Of a DNA stretch of 64,000 nucleotides, positions 45,185 through 53,189 are shown one piece after another. Each line of letters opens with the position of its first letter. The first letter of the stretch is position 1. The stretch is from positions 2,754,501-2,818,500 of the forward strand of contig CP033051.1 of the NCBI GenBank assembly GCA_003667865.1, given 5' to 3'. Source of the stretch: Rossellomorea marisflavi. GTDB lineage: Bacteria > Bacillota > Bacilli > Bacillales > Bacillaceae_B. Made by a program: the position numbers and the translations under genes. The notes under the pieces are model-generated. The model made no database searches and had not been told where the DNA came from. It worked only from the letters and a program-made list of their open reading frames with translations.

Positions 45185-45343
45185 GATACTACGACAAAAG
45201 AAAACGAAATATGTTTGGGGCTTCTCGTTTGTTTTGAATTTATTGAAAATCATTTCGGTACGATTGAAGTGGAAAGGAAAGAGAGGGATGGAACAACCTT
45301 TCATATCACCTTACCTATTTTGCAAAAAGCTACAGAAAGTTAA
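45185..45343 (+). pseudogene. C-terminal remnant of a KinA-like histidine kinase
   Basis: In the frame of 45194 the sequence reads TTTKENEICLGLLVCFEFIE then NHFGTIEVERKERDGTTFHI and TLPILQKATES with a stop at 45341. That is the G2 box and end of a sporulation-kinase ATPase (usually TTKENGTGLGLLVCFEIIENH). A TGA lies in the same frame at 45161 and no H, N or G1 box is found upstream. The loss of GTG before LGL shows decay. B. subtilis has kinA next to patA-cheV, so this is probably what is left of that gene. The original terminator persists. Confidence 0.8.
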
Positions 45344-45360
45344 CTCTTCTGTAGCTTTTT
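45324..45360 (+). terminator. Terminator of the kinase remnant
   Basis: AAAAAGCTACAGAA - 9 bases - TTCTGTAGCTTTTT; it overlaps the last codons of the remnant. Confidence 0.88.
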
Positions 45361-45390
45361 ACTTTACTTTGAGCTCGCATTACTTTGATA

Positions 45391-45427
45391 AAAAAAGGAG
45401 AACCCAAAATGGGTTCCCCTTAAAAAA
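45391..45427 (-). terminator. Terminator for the minus-strand gene at 45497
   Basis: On the minus strand AAGGGGAACCC - ATTTT - GGGTTCTCCTT followed by TTTTT. Confidence 0.75.
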
Positions 45428-45496
45428 GACTCGTAATCCTATAGTATGCAATGAATACAAAAAAATGATTGGAAATACTCAGCAATAGGGAATTTT

Positions 45497-45694
45497 TTAT
45501 TTATCAGAGAAAAAATCCTTAATGTCAGAAGTAGTATTTTGATGATCCTTTACATAAGGATTCTCCTCTGTTGCGTCTTTAGGATCTAAGTTTGTCTTAA
45601 TTACTAAAGTGGGACTCGTAGTATGCTGGGCAATAATTCTGTCATTTAGTTTATCGAAATCTGGTTGTGATTGTGTTTGATTTTCTTTTTCCAT
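45497..45694 (-). CDS. Small hydrophilic hypothetical protein
   Basis: 65 residues starting MEKENQTQSQPDFDKLNDRI. AAAGGAGGTGA, about as strong as possible, lies just before ATG 45694; the in-frame GTG nine bases earlier is part of that site. It is rich in N, D, T and Q and probably disordered, ending DIKDFFSDK. No family recognised. The strong translation signal and terminator make it a real gene, perhaps sporulation-related. Confidence 0.75.
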   Translation of the reverse strand: MEKENQTQSQPDFDKLNDRIIAQHTTSPTLVIKTNLDPKDATEENPYVKDHQNTTSDIKDFFSDK

Positions 45695-45906
45695 TTTGTT
45701 CACCTCCTTTTATTAGGATGAAGCGAACGGAGTGTAATATGTGTATGAATGTAAAAAGTTTTTATATGGGAAGTGCGATTATTAAAATGGTAGTTGAAGA
45801 AAACAGTTAGTGATAAAGATAGAGAAAGTAGTAATATATTTGCATAAGTGATAAGGGATCAATACTGTTCCGTTGGCGAATAGATCATTTATTTCTATTT
45901 CATAAC

Positions 45907-45933
45907 TAAATAAATCATTATAAATACCGATAT
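45907..45933 (+). promoter_or_regulatory. SigD-type motility promoter of cheV
   Basis: TAAA (45907-45910), exactly 15 bases, then ACCGATAT (45926-45933), matching the SigD consensus TAAA-N15-GCCGATAT at all but one position. Transcription would begin about 70 bases before the cheV start. cheV is a SigD gene in B. subtilis. Confidence 0.8.
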
Positions 45934-46010
45934 AGTTTATATATAGAATAAAATGACTACAAATTGTTAATTCTACAATGAAAAAAACAAGTACGGAAGG
46001 GCGTAATGCA

Positions 46011-46913
46011 ATGAATGAACATAAAGGGATACTTCTTGAAAGCGGAACAAATGAACTTGAGATTGTAGAGTTCGAGGTTCAACAGAATAAATTTGGGATT
46101 AATGTAATAAAGGTAAAAGAAATTATTCAGCCAACACCTATTACTGTTGTGCCTCATGCACATAAATTTGTCAAAGGTATCATCCAGCTTCGTGGAGAAG
46201 TGTTGCCTGTTGTGGACATGTCCAAAGTATTAGGTCTTCAAGCTAATGAGTCCTCCCAATCTAAATATATAGTTGCTGAATTTAATCAACAAAAGGTTGT
46301 ATTTAATGTAGATAATGTCACTCAAATACATCGTATCTCTTGGAATCAAATTGAGAAGCCATCAGATATGTATAGAGGTGGAAGCTCTCAAATTATTGGG
46401 GTTATTAAAAGAAACGAGGACATGATTCTCTTATTAGATTTTGAGAGTATCATGGTTGATATTAATCCTGAATCGGGTATTAATGTAAATCAAGTGAAAA
46501 AACTCGGTAAACGTGAGCGCTCGAATAAGAAAATTGTAGCAGCTGAAGACTCACCACTTCTTAGAAAGCTACTTCATGATACTCTATCTGAGGCAGGCTA
46601 TGATCAAGTGGAATTTTTTGAAAATGGTTCAGATGCTTTGGAATACTTAGAAGGTCTTGCAGAAACAGGACTACCGATTGAAGAGCAAGTTCAAATGGTT
46701 ATCTCTGATGTTGAAATGCCTCAAATGGATGGTCATCATCTTACAAAACGTATAAAGGAACATCAATCTTTAGGAAAACTTCCTGTTATTATCTTCTCTT
46801 CTCTTATTACGAAAGACTTGCGACATAAAGGAGAAATGGTTGGAGCAAATGAACAGGTGAGTAAACCAGAAATTGCAGAATTAGTTCTTAAAATTGACAA
46901 GCATATTCTTTAA
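46011..46913 (+). CDS. cheV: Chemotaxis coupling protein CheV (CheW-REC)
   Basis: 300 residues. A CheW-like domain (about 5-145; LESGTNELEIVEFEVQQNKF, GIIQLRGEVLPVVDM) is joined to a receiver domain (about 165-295) with acidic pocket AAEDSPLL, phospho-Asp in ISDVEMPQMDG and Lys in SKPE. CheV couples receptors to CheA and, when phosphorylated, supports adaptation. ATG 46011 (GGAAGGGCG upstream) gives the same N-terminal length as B. subtilis CheV; ATG 45978 has no site. Transcription probably from the SigD promoter at 45907. Confidence 0.95.
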   Translation: MNEHKGILLESGTNELEIVEFEVQQNKFGINVIKVKEIIQPTPITVVPHAHKFVKGIIQLRGEVLPVVDMSKVLGLQANESSQSKYIVAEFNQQKVVFNVDNVTQIHRISWNQIEKPSDMYRGGSSQIIGVIKRNEDMILLLDFESIMVDINPESGINVNQVKKLGKRERSNKKIVAAEDSPLLRKLLHDTLSEAGYDQVEFFENGSDALEYLEGLAETGLPIEEQVQMVISDVEMPQMDGHHLTKRIKEHQSLGKLPVIIFSSLITKDLRHKGEMVGANEQVSKPEIAELVLKIDKHIL

Positions 46914-46968
46914 ACTCTAGTAGTTTCTTGCTTCTAGAGGTTTAGACTTTATCTATACGTGAAAAATA

Positions 46969-47008
46969 AAACCTAACTGCCTCATTGAGAGAGGTGTTAG
47001 GTTTTTTT
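46969..47008 (+). terminator. Terminator of cheV
   Basis: AACCTAAC-CCTC pairs with GAGG-GTTAGGTT, then TTTTT. Confidence 0.85.
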
Positions 47009-47187
47009 ATTGATAAGCTGGTTTCGAACCAGAATAGACGGTTCTATAGTCGTTACGGGAACCAAGTCTTGATCTTTCCCTATTCACTTAGGAGTAGAGT
47101 GTCTTCGGCTCCTTTTCACTATAAAATTTATAATGGTATTTATAAGAAACAATCGTTATGAAAACAGCCAATTGATAAGTAATGCTA

Positions 47188-47655
47188 TCAAAAAAAACTA
47201 TCACCGAGCTTTTTGAAAACTGGTTTTTGATATTTTTTTGATTGAGAGTCTCTAGTAGGTTTTTCTTTTAATCCAGTGTAGTTTTCTAGAACTGACTTTG
47301 CTTCTTGTAAACTCATTCTACACTTTGGATTTCTAGAGGTAGTATTAAGAGGCCCGAGATGAGGAAGTTCTTTAAAATCTTCCTTTGTTGGTGGAATATG
47401 AAAGGTATAATCACCACATGAAACAAGAACATCCGACTGCTGCTGACTATTTTTCGGATTGTTGGAAAAGTGAAGTCCAACCTTAGAAGCCTTTCCTTCT
47501 TTTATCATAAGTAGCAGTGCTCTCTTTTTTAGGAGGTAAAGATACTTAGGGTTCGTAGCAGTCTTAGCATGTCGATTTACTGTAAATATTGCTTGAGAGA
47601 GTTTTGAAATAACAGAAGTGTATGGGGGTTTTTGTTTATGGTGATTTTGACTCAA
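47188..47655 (-). CDS. ykyB: YkyB family protein
   Basis: 155 residues from TTG 47655, eight bases after AAAGGAG; the TTG at 47673 precedes that site. Conserved YkyB segments are TVNRHAKTATNPKYLYLLKK, KVGLHFSNNP, SQQQSDVLVSCGDYTFH, PPTKEDFKELPHLG and SRNPKCRMSL. The family is Bacillus-specific, cytosolic and of unknown function. It lies next to cheV as in B. subtilis, on the opposite strand. The basic C-terminus (SKKYQKPVFKKLG) is variable. Confidence 0.9.
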   Translation of the reverse strand: MSQNHHKQKPPYTSVISKLSQAIFTVNRHAKTATNPKYLYLLKKRALLLMIKEGKASKVGLHFSNNPKNSQQQSDVLVSCGDYTFHIPPTKEDFKELPHLGPLNTTSRNPKCRMSLQEAKSVLENYTGLKEKPTRDSQSKKYQKPVFKKLGDSFF

Positions 47656-47837
47656 ATGAGATGCTCCTTTCAAAGTAATACGTTAAAACTATTATAACGC
47701 TATTTCATATGATTGGAAAGGTTCAGAATAAACAAAATATTATAATTATAATAAGGGATAAAGCTTTTTATTTCATTTATATTATAATAGATAAAATAAC
47801 ATTTTAAATAATGTAAAGTGTAGTAAGGATTGATAAC

Positions 47838-49373
47838 ATGCAAAACAAAAAAGCCGTAATTGATATTGGATCAAATACTGTTAGGTTAGTTATTTATGAG
47901 TTTTTTGAAGATGGCCGTTTTCGTGAGGTTGAAAATGTAAAGGCTGTAGCGCGATTGCGTACTTATTTGAATAATGACAACATACTAGGAGAAGAAGGAA
48001 TTCATATTCTATTAAAGATCTTAAATAACTTTAAAGAAGTGTTAGAATTCCATAGGATCCATGATATTAGATGTGTTGCCACAGCTACAATAAGACAATC
48101 ACAAAACCAAAATGAAATTATAGCACAAATACATAGAGAAACAGACATTTCAATTGAACTATTATCTGAAGAAGATGAAGCATTTTACGGTTACTATGCA
48201 GTTGCTCAAACTACCCCTATTGAAACGGGAATAACGATTGACATTGGTGGGGGTAGTACTGAGTTAACTTATTTTGAAAATAAGAAGCTTGTGCATTCTT
48301 TCAGTTTTCCTTTTGGAGTTGTTTCTTTAAAGCAGCAATTTATAAAGGGACAAAGACTGGATGAAGAGGAACTGTCTCAACTACAACATTTTATTCATGA
48401 ACAGTTATCAACACTTAATTGGTTAAAAGATAGAGCTGTGCCAATTGTGATGATTGGTGGTAGTGCGAGGAATGTTGCCCAAGTGAACCAGCACCAGGAG
48501 AATTACCCAATTGCTGGCGTTCATCAATATACAATGACTGCTGAACAGATTTTCTCTCTTCGCGAACAGCTCTATTCCTTATCAATTGATGATTTAGAAA
48601 AAGTAGAGGGGTTATCCAAAGACCGAGCAGATATTATCCTTCCTGCAATTGAAGTGTTTTACCAGTTGTTTCAGTATTCTAATGGTACGTATATTATGTT
48701 TAGCCGTAAAGGACTACGTGACGGACTAATTCTTGAGGAACTGAACGGAAAGCACATGAAGAAAATGACAGTGGAAAGTGTCATTGGGCTAAGTCTGAGA
48801 GAACTAGGTTATGATTACAACATAGATCATACACATTCTCAACATATGGTGTACTTAGCCTCTATGATGTGGGAAGAATTAGTAAAACATAAATTATGGG
48901 AACAAAATGCGGGAGACTTACAGCTGTTAAAATACGGAGCATACCTCTATTATCTTGGTGAATACATAGATTCTGACTCCATTAGTCAGCATACTTTTTA
49001 TATATTAGCAAATCGAGCTATTAATGGTTTTTTTCATAGAGATCGAGTGAAAATTGCAGGTATTGCTTCGTATAAAAACAAGTCGATATTAAAACAATTT
49101 CTAGAGCCGTTCTCTTCTTGGTTTTCAAAGGAAGAAATTAAAAATATTCGGGATCTTGGAGCACTATTAAAATTTGTTTATAGTTTAAATGCTACAAAAA
49201 GAAATGTTGTGAAAAAATTGGAGATCTCAAGTATCGGCCAAAGCAGAGTCGTCATTGATGCACTTTGTAGTAAAGGGGTATTGGCAGAAAGGTATCAAGC
49301 GGAAAAACAAAAGAAGCATCTCGAGAAAGCTATCAAGAAGGATGTTGTCATTAATTTTGTCTATTTAGATTAA
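47838..49373 (+). CDS. ppx: Exopolyphosphatase (Ppx/GppA)
   Basis: 511 residues. The sugar-kinase/Hsp70-like fold shows phosphate-1 loop AVIDIGSNTVRLVIYE, a catalytic Glu region ELLSEEDEAFYGYYA, and phosphate-2 DIGGGSTELTYF, followed by an alpha-helical HD-like C-terminal domain (from about 310). It releases phosphate from polyphosphate ends, opposing Ppk encoded next door. AAGGATTGATA precedes the ATG. B. subtilis lacks a ppx-ppk pair at this locus, so this is an accessory module relative to it. Confidence 0.93.
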   Translation: MQNKKAVIDIGSNTVRLVIYEFFEDGRFREVENVKAVARLRTYLNNDNILGEEGIHILLKILNNFKEVLEFHRIHDIRCVATATIRQSQNQNEIIAQIHRETDISIELLSEEDEAFYGYYAVAQTTPIETGITIDIGGGSTELTYFENKKLVHSFSFPFGVVSLKQQFIKGQRLDEEELSQLQHFIHEQLSTLNWLKDRAVPIVMIGGSARNVAQVNQHQENYPIAGVHQYTMTAEQIFSLREQLYSLSIDDLEKVEGLSKDRADIILPAIEVFYQLFQYSNGTYIMFSRKGLRDGLILEELNGKHMKKMTVESVIGLSLRELGYDYNIDHTHSQHMVYLASMMWEELVKHKLWEQNAGDLQLLKYGAYLYYLGEYIDSDSISQHTFYILANRAINGFFHRDRVKIAGIASYKNKSILKQFLEPFSSWFSKEEIKNIRDLGALLKFVYSLNATKRNVVKKLEISSIGQSRVVIDALCSKGVLAERYQAEKQKKHLEKAIKKDVVINFVYLD

Positions 49374-49375
49374 TG

Positions 49376-49403
49376 TTTACTAAAACTTAACATATATTTT
49401 ACG
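49376..49403 (+). promoter_or_regulatory. PhoP-box-like direct repeats upstream of ppk
   Basis: TTTACT (49376), TTAACA (49387) and TTTACG (49398) recur every 11 bases, fitting the PhoP consensus TT(A/C/T)A(C/T)A with 4-6 base gaps. A -10-like TAGGAT lies about 20 bases downstream (49424-49429). It starts right after the ppx stop, so ppk could be induced by phosphate limitation separately from ppx. Confidence 0.55.
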
Positions 49404-49517
49404 TAAACGTATTATCAATCTGATAGGATTGTTGGAGTGTACGACAAATTTTGCTAATTTCCTTGTTTGTCAAAATGCAATACGACTATGTTACTATTCC
49501 AGAAAGGAGATAAACTT

Positions 49518-51635
49518 ATGACAAGTCTGGATTTTAATTCTCCTGATTTTTATAATAATCGTGAGTTAAGCTGGTTAGCTTTTAATGAACGGGTACTGCA
49601 AGAATCTTGGGATGATGAAAACCCCCTTTTAGAGAAAATGAAGTTTCTTGCAATCTTTAGTTCAAACCTGGATGAATTCTTTATGGTACGTGTAGCAGGG
49701 CTAAAGGACCAAGTAAAAGCAGGGTTCAACAAACCTGAGAATAAAGCTGGGTTAACACCTAAAGAACAGCTGTCAGCAATCTCGAAAGAAAATCATAAGC
49801 TTGTGCAAATGCAATATGAAACAGTAAATCAAGATATTCTTCCCGCTCTTGAATCAGAGGGGATTCATATATTAAAAGGTACTGATTTAAATGATGAACA
49901 AGCTGCGTTTGTTGAAAAGTACTTTGAAGAGCAAGTCTTCCCTGTATTGACTCCAATGGCAGTCGATGCCTATCGGCCATTTCCAATGCTATTAAATAAA
50001 AGCTTGAATCTTGTGGTCATTCTAAATCATGATGAAGAAAAAATTATAGCAGCAGATGATGATGAAATTCAAAAGAAAGTTGCAATTGTACAAGTGCCAT
50101 CAGTATTAGATCGTTTTATAAGAATTCCTTCATCTAAAGGGGACAAAAGTACTTATATTCTTTTAGAAGACGTGATTATGAATAGCATTACGAAAATTTT
50201 CAGAGGATTTAATGTGGAATCGGTTTGTCCTTTTAGAATCACAAGAAATGCGGATATGACCATACACGAAGAAGGGGCACGTGATCTTTTACTCGAGATT
50301 GAAAAAGAACTGAAAAAAAGAAAATGGGGAGCTGCTGTTCGTCTTGAAGTTCAAGAGGGATTGATTGACGATCATGTTCTACAATATTTACTTGAAGAAC
50401 TCGAAATTCATCATGATGATGCATATAAAGTTAATGGTCCATTAGATTTAACGTTTTTTTTCCCATTTGTTAGTGAGTTAAAAGCAAAATTGGAGCATTT
50501 AACTTTTGAAGCATTCTTTCCACAGCCACCTATTGATTTACAACCTGGTGAAAATTTATTTGAAAAAGCACTTCAACAAGATTTATTTTTTCATCACCCT
50601 TATGAATCGTTTGTACCGATTGTCGATTTTGTGGCAGATGCAGCTAATGATCCTAATGTGTTAGCCATTAAACAGACTTTATATCGTGTAAGTGGAGATT
50701 CACCTGTTATTGAAGCGCTTAAAACAGCGGCTGAAAACGGGAAACAAGTAACGGTTCTTGTTGAATTAAAAGCTCGTTTTGATGAAGAGAATAATGTTCA
50801 GTGGGCGAAGGAGCTAGAGAAGGCAGGCTGCCATGTTATCTATGGCATGAACTTCTTAAAGACTCATAGTAAAATTACACTTGTTGTTCGACAGTTCAAT
50901 GGAAGAATCGAACGATTTGTTCATCTAGGAACAGGAAATTACAATGATCAAACAGCTAAGCTTTACACAGATATGGGAATTATCACATCTAAAAAGAAAT
51001 TCGGAATTGATGCAACGAATTTCTTTAATTACCTAAGTGGATATACAGAAAAACCAACTTTCCACCACCTTGTAGTAGCTCCTTTTGATATACGTGATAA
51101 ATTTATCGAATTGATTGATCAGGAAATTCACTGGCAAAAGAAAGAAGGAACCGGTCGAATCATTGCTAAGATGAATTCTCTTACAGATAAGGATCTCATC
51201 ATGAAGTTCTATGAAGCATCCTGTGCAGGGGTGAATATAGATTTAATTATCAGAGGGATTTGCTGTTTAAAGCCTGGCATAAAAGGGGTCAGTGAGAATA
51301 TTCGTGTAACAAGTATTGTAGGACGTTTCCTTGAGCACAGTCGGATCTATTTTTTTCATCACGGTGGTGAAGAGAAGATGTACCTTTCTTCAGCAGATAT
51401 GATGACAAGGAATATGATAAAAAGGGTTGAAATTTTATTTCCTATTTACGAAGGGCATTTAAAGCAACGATTGAAAAATATCATGCACCTAACGCTCTCA
51501 GACAATGTCAAAGCACGAATCCAAAATTCTACCGGAAAATATGAATATCGAATACAAGGTGAACAAGAGCTGAGGATACATTCACAACAAGAACTGCTTC
51601 AATCCGCTTATCGGTTAATGGATGACGAAGAATAA
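49518..51635 (+). CDS. ppk: Polyphosphate kinase 1
   Basis: 705 residues with the PPK1 plan: N-terminal domain ([16 protein letters not shown]), head domain, and two PLD-like catalytic domains. The phospho-histidine is His450 in [11 protein letters not shown]; the second histidine segment [11 protein letters not shown] and the C1/C2 motifs [20 protein letters not shown] and INLIIRG-type region ([12 protein letters not shown]) are present. It makes polyphosphate from ATP reversibly. ATG 49518 follows AAAGGAGAT; the upstream ATG 49467 has no site. A PhoP-like repeat lies upstream. Confidence 0.95.
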   Translation: MTSLDFNSPDFYNNRELSWLAFNERVLQESWDDENPLLEKMKFLAIFSSNLDEFFMVRVAGLKDQVKAGFNKPENKAGLTPKEQLSAISKENHKLVQMQYETVNQDILPALESEGIHILKGTDLNDEQAAFVEKYFEEQVFPVLTPMAVDAYRPFPMLLNKSLNLVVILNHDEEKIIAADDDEIQKKVAIVQVPSVLDRFIRIPSSKGDKSTYILLEDVIMNSITKIFRGFNVESVCPFRITRNADMTIHEEGARDLLLEIEKELKKRKWGAAVRLEVQEGLIDDHVLQYLLEELEIHHDDAYKVNGPLDLTFFFPFVSELKAKLEHLTFEAFFPQPPIDLQPGENLFEKALQQDLFFHHPYESFVPIVDFVADAANDPNVLAIKQTLYRVSGDSPVIEALKTAAENGKQVTVLVELKARFDEENNVQWAKELEKAGCHVIYGMNFLKTHSKITLVVRQFNGRIERFVHLGTGNYNDQTAKLYTDMGIITSKKKFGIDATNFFNYLSGYTEKPTFHHLVVAPFDIRDKFIELIDQEIHWQKKEGTGRIIAKMNSLTDKDLIMKFYEASCAGVNIDLIIRGICCLKPGIKGVSENIRVTSIVGRFLEHSRIYFFHHGGEEKMYLSSADMMTRNMIKRVEILFPIYEGHLKQRLKNIMHLTLSDNVKARIQNSTGKYEYRIQGEQELRIHSQQELLQSAYRLMDDEE

Positions 51636-51646
51636 TGAATAAATCT

Positions 51647-51693
51647 AAAAAGGGCTAAAGTGAGTTGGGATTCTGCTCACTTTAGCCCTTTTC
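51647..51693. terminator. Bidirectional terminator between ppk and the OsmC gene
   Basis: AAAAGGGCTAAAGTGAG - 11 bases - CTCACTTTAGCCCTTTT, a perfect 17-bp stem. Confidence 0.95.
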
Positions 51694-51698
51694 ATAAG

Positions 51699-52205
51699 TT
51701 ATGATGCACTATGGATAACCTCAATTGTTGTAGGATTGGTAATGGTTTGTTTTACAACACAATAACGATCTGTTAATTTCAATAAAGTTGCAAGCTGTTC
51801 CTCTGAAGCATCTGTGTCAAGATCGAAGTATAAACGAATATCAGAAAAACCTACAGGAGCTTCTTTTGATACACCCAGTGTACCACGGAAATCAAGATCT
51901 CCTTCTGCCCGGATTGTTCCACCTTTAAGCTCGATTTCAAGCGATGTTGCTACAGCTTTTAGCGTTACACCAGCACATGCAACTAAAGCTTCAAGCAACA
52001 TATCTCCAGAGCATGCAGCCATACCATTCCCCCCTGTTGCTGGGTGTAGACCAGCTTCCACAAGAGCTTTTCCAGTTTTCACACTACAAGTAAGACCTTG
52101 TCCAATATTCCCCTCAGCTTTCAATGTAAGCATTGCCTCCTGAGGTTCCTCGCGATATTTTGCTTTTAAAGGGGCTTGCATGCTACGTAATTCATCACTT
52201 TTCAT
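51699..52205 (-). CDS. OsmC-family peroxide-reductase-like protein
   Basis: 168 residues. The OsmC fold is shown by ATGGNGMAACSGDMLLEALV with Cys65 in the usual catalytic position, Cys77 in VACAGVTLKA, and a late Cys in DRYCVVKQTI that would form the second half of the thiol pair. The N-terminal extension (SDELRSMQAPLKAKYREEP) marks a subfamily distinct from Ohr. Likely a thiol-dependent hydroperoxidase; the substrate is unknown. Minus strand, convergent with ppk. Confidence 0.88.
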   Translation of the reverse strand: MKSDELRSMQAPLKAKYREEPQEAMLTLKAEGNIGQGLTCSVKTGKALVEAGLHPATGGNGMAACSGDMLLEALVACAGVTLKAVATSLEIELKGGTIRAEGDLDFRGTLGVSKEAPVGFSDIRLYFDLDTDASEEQLATLLKLTDRYCVVKQTITNPTTIEVIHSAS

Positions 52206-52529
52206 TTTTGACTCTCCTCACGATAAATTTTTGTATGTTGTTACCCTGTAATTCTTCACTAACCGTAATATAATATATTTCTTTGTAAGTGAATTAAGAT
52301 ATGTACTTCATTACACTTGCTGTTTACATTATGCTTTTCTTATTTTTAACTCATGCTACAACAGGCTTGTTTTGATTTGCTCTTTTCCACTGATACGGTT
52401 CAAAAGCAACAACCTTTACTAAAAAAGTTTAATTATACAAATCTTTTGAAGATTACATTATCAATAGATAAATATTACCATAATTGCTAGCTGAGTAGTA
52501 ATGATTTGCTTTTAAACAGAGAAAACAAA
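52206..52529. other. Intergenic region between OsmC gene and a spore-protein-like gene
   Basis: Upstream of the OsmC gene on the minus strand; AT-rich, with no recognisable operator or small gene. Confidence 0.4.
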
Positions 52530-52593
52530 CTGCCATTCCTACACTAGGAATCTGGCAGCTTGTCTTTGAAAGAGGACAAGATCATGTCCTCTT
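52530..52593 (-). terminator. Tandem hairpins ending the gene at 52595
   Basis: Minus strand: AAGAGGACA/TGTCCTCTT (52570-52593) directly after the stop, then CTGCC-TTCCTA/TAGGAA-GGCAG (52530-52558) followed by TTTGTTTTC. Confidence 0.75.
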
Positions 52594-52594
52594 A

Positions 52595-52879
52595 TTAATA
52601 CTTACTTGGATAAATATTTATATTTTCTGTTACGTTATATGGTGAATAGGACTGAGCATACCCTCCATAAGGCACTGGTGTAGGACCATAAGGCTGATAA
52701 TACGGCGGGTATGGTGGATAAGGCGGATAGTAAGGTCTGTTAAAGAAGAATGGTGCAACAGCCAATCCAGCTAATCCCCCCGCTAAAAATGGAAGTCCAA
52801 AGAACGGTAAGAAACGCTCATCTCCATTCCTTACATACATATTTGGTTGATAGGGCATGTGTGGATAATAATAATTCAC
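52595..52879 (-). CDS. Tyr/Pro-rich small protein, probable spore coat or surface component
   Basis: 94 residues. A hydrophobic Gly-rich middle (FFGLPFLAGGLAGLAVAPFF) is followed by a Tyr-Pro repeat tract (PPYPPYPPYYQPYGP), a composition seen in spore coat/crust and other surface proteins of bacilli. The start is GTG 52879 with AAAGGAGG. A CATAAAATA at 52912-52904 on the minus strand fits the mother-cell SigK -10 pattern CATAnnnTA, although the leader would be very short and no -35 AC is well placed. Role inferred from composition. Confidence 0.7.
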   Translation of the reverse strand: MNYYYPHMPYQPNMYVRNGDERFLPFFGLPFLAGGLAGLAVAPFFFNRPYYPPYPPYPPYYQPYGPTPVPYGGYAQSYSPYNVTENINIYPSKY

Positions 52880-53189
52880 AAAAAAACCTCCTTTCTCTAT
52901 TCATATTTTATGGTTTAAAAAGAGCAATGAGCCTGTATTATTGCGTAAAATACAATAATTCTTTGCACATATAGAAGTTAGATGCTACACAGCTGTAATC
53001 TTATTAAGCTCAATCTTTCTGTTGTGGACACTAGTTGCCCTAGGAATTACAAATACTCTAAAAACACAAAAAAGTGATGAGAATTTAAATTATTTTGTAA
53101 TGTTGTGTAGGAAAATGTCTCTTTTCCTTGTAAAATAGATATAGTAAGCGCTATCTACTTGAATCTAGTCATTAAGGAATGGTTATATT
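52880..53189. other. Divergent intergenic region
   Basis: AT-rich region between the divergent Tyr/Pro-rich gene and the GGDEF-EAL gene. It contains TAAAAT at 53131 and TATAGT at 53140 as -10-like hexamers without a convincing -35. Nothing else seen. Confidence 0.35.

Noticed and set aside
45174..45488. A 104-codon plus-strand open frame after corA
   Set aside because: It overlies the kinase remnant in a different frame, has no ribosome binding site and a composition unlike a protein; the kinase G2-box frame explains the region better.
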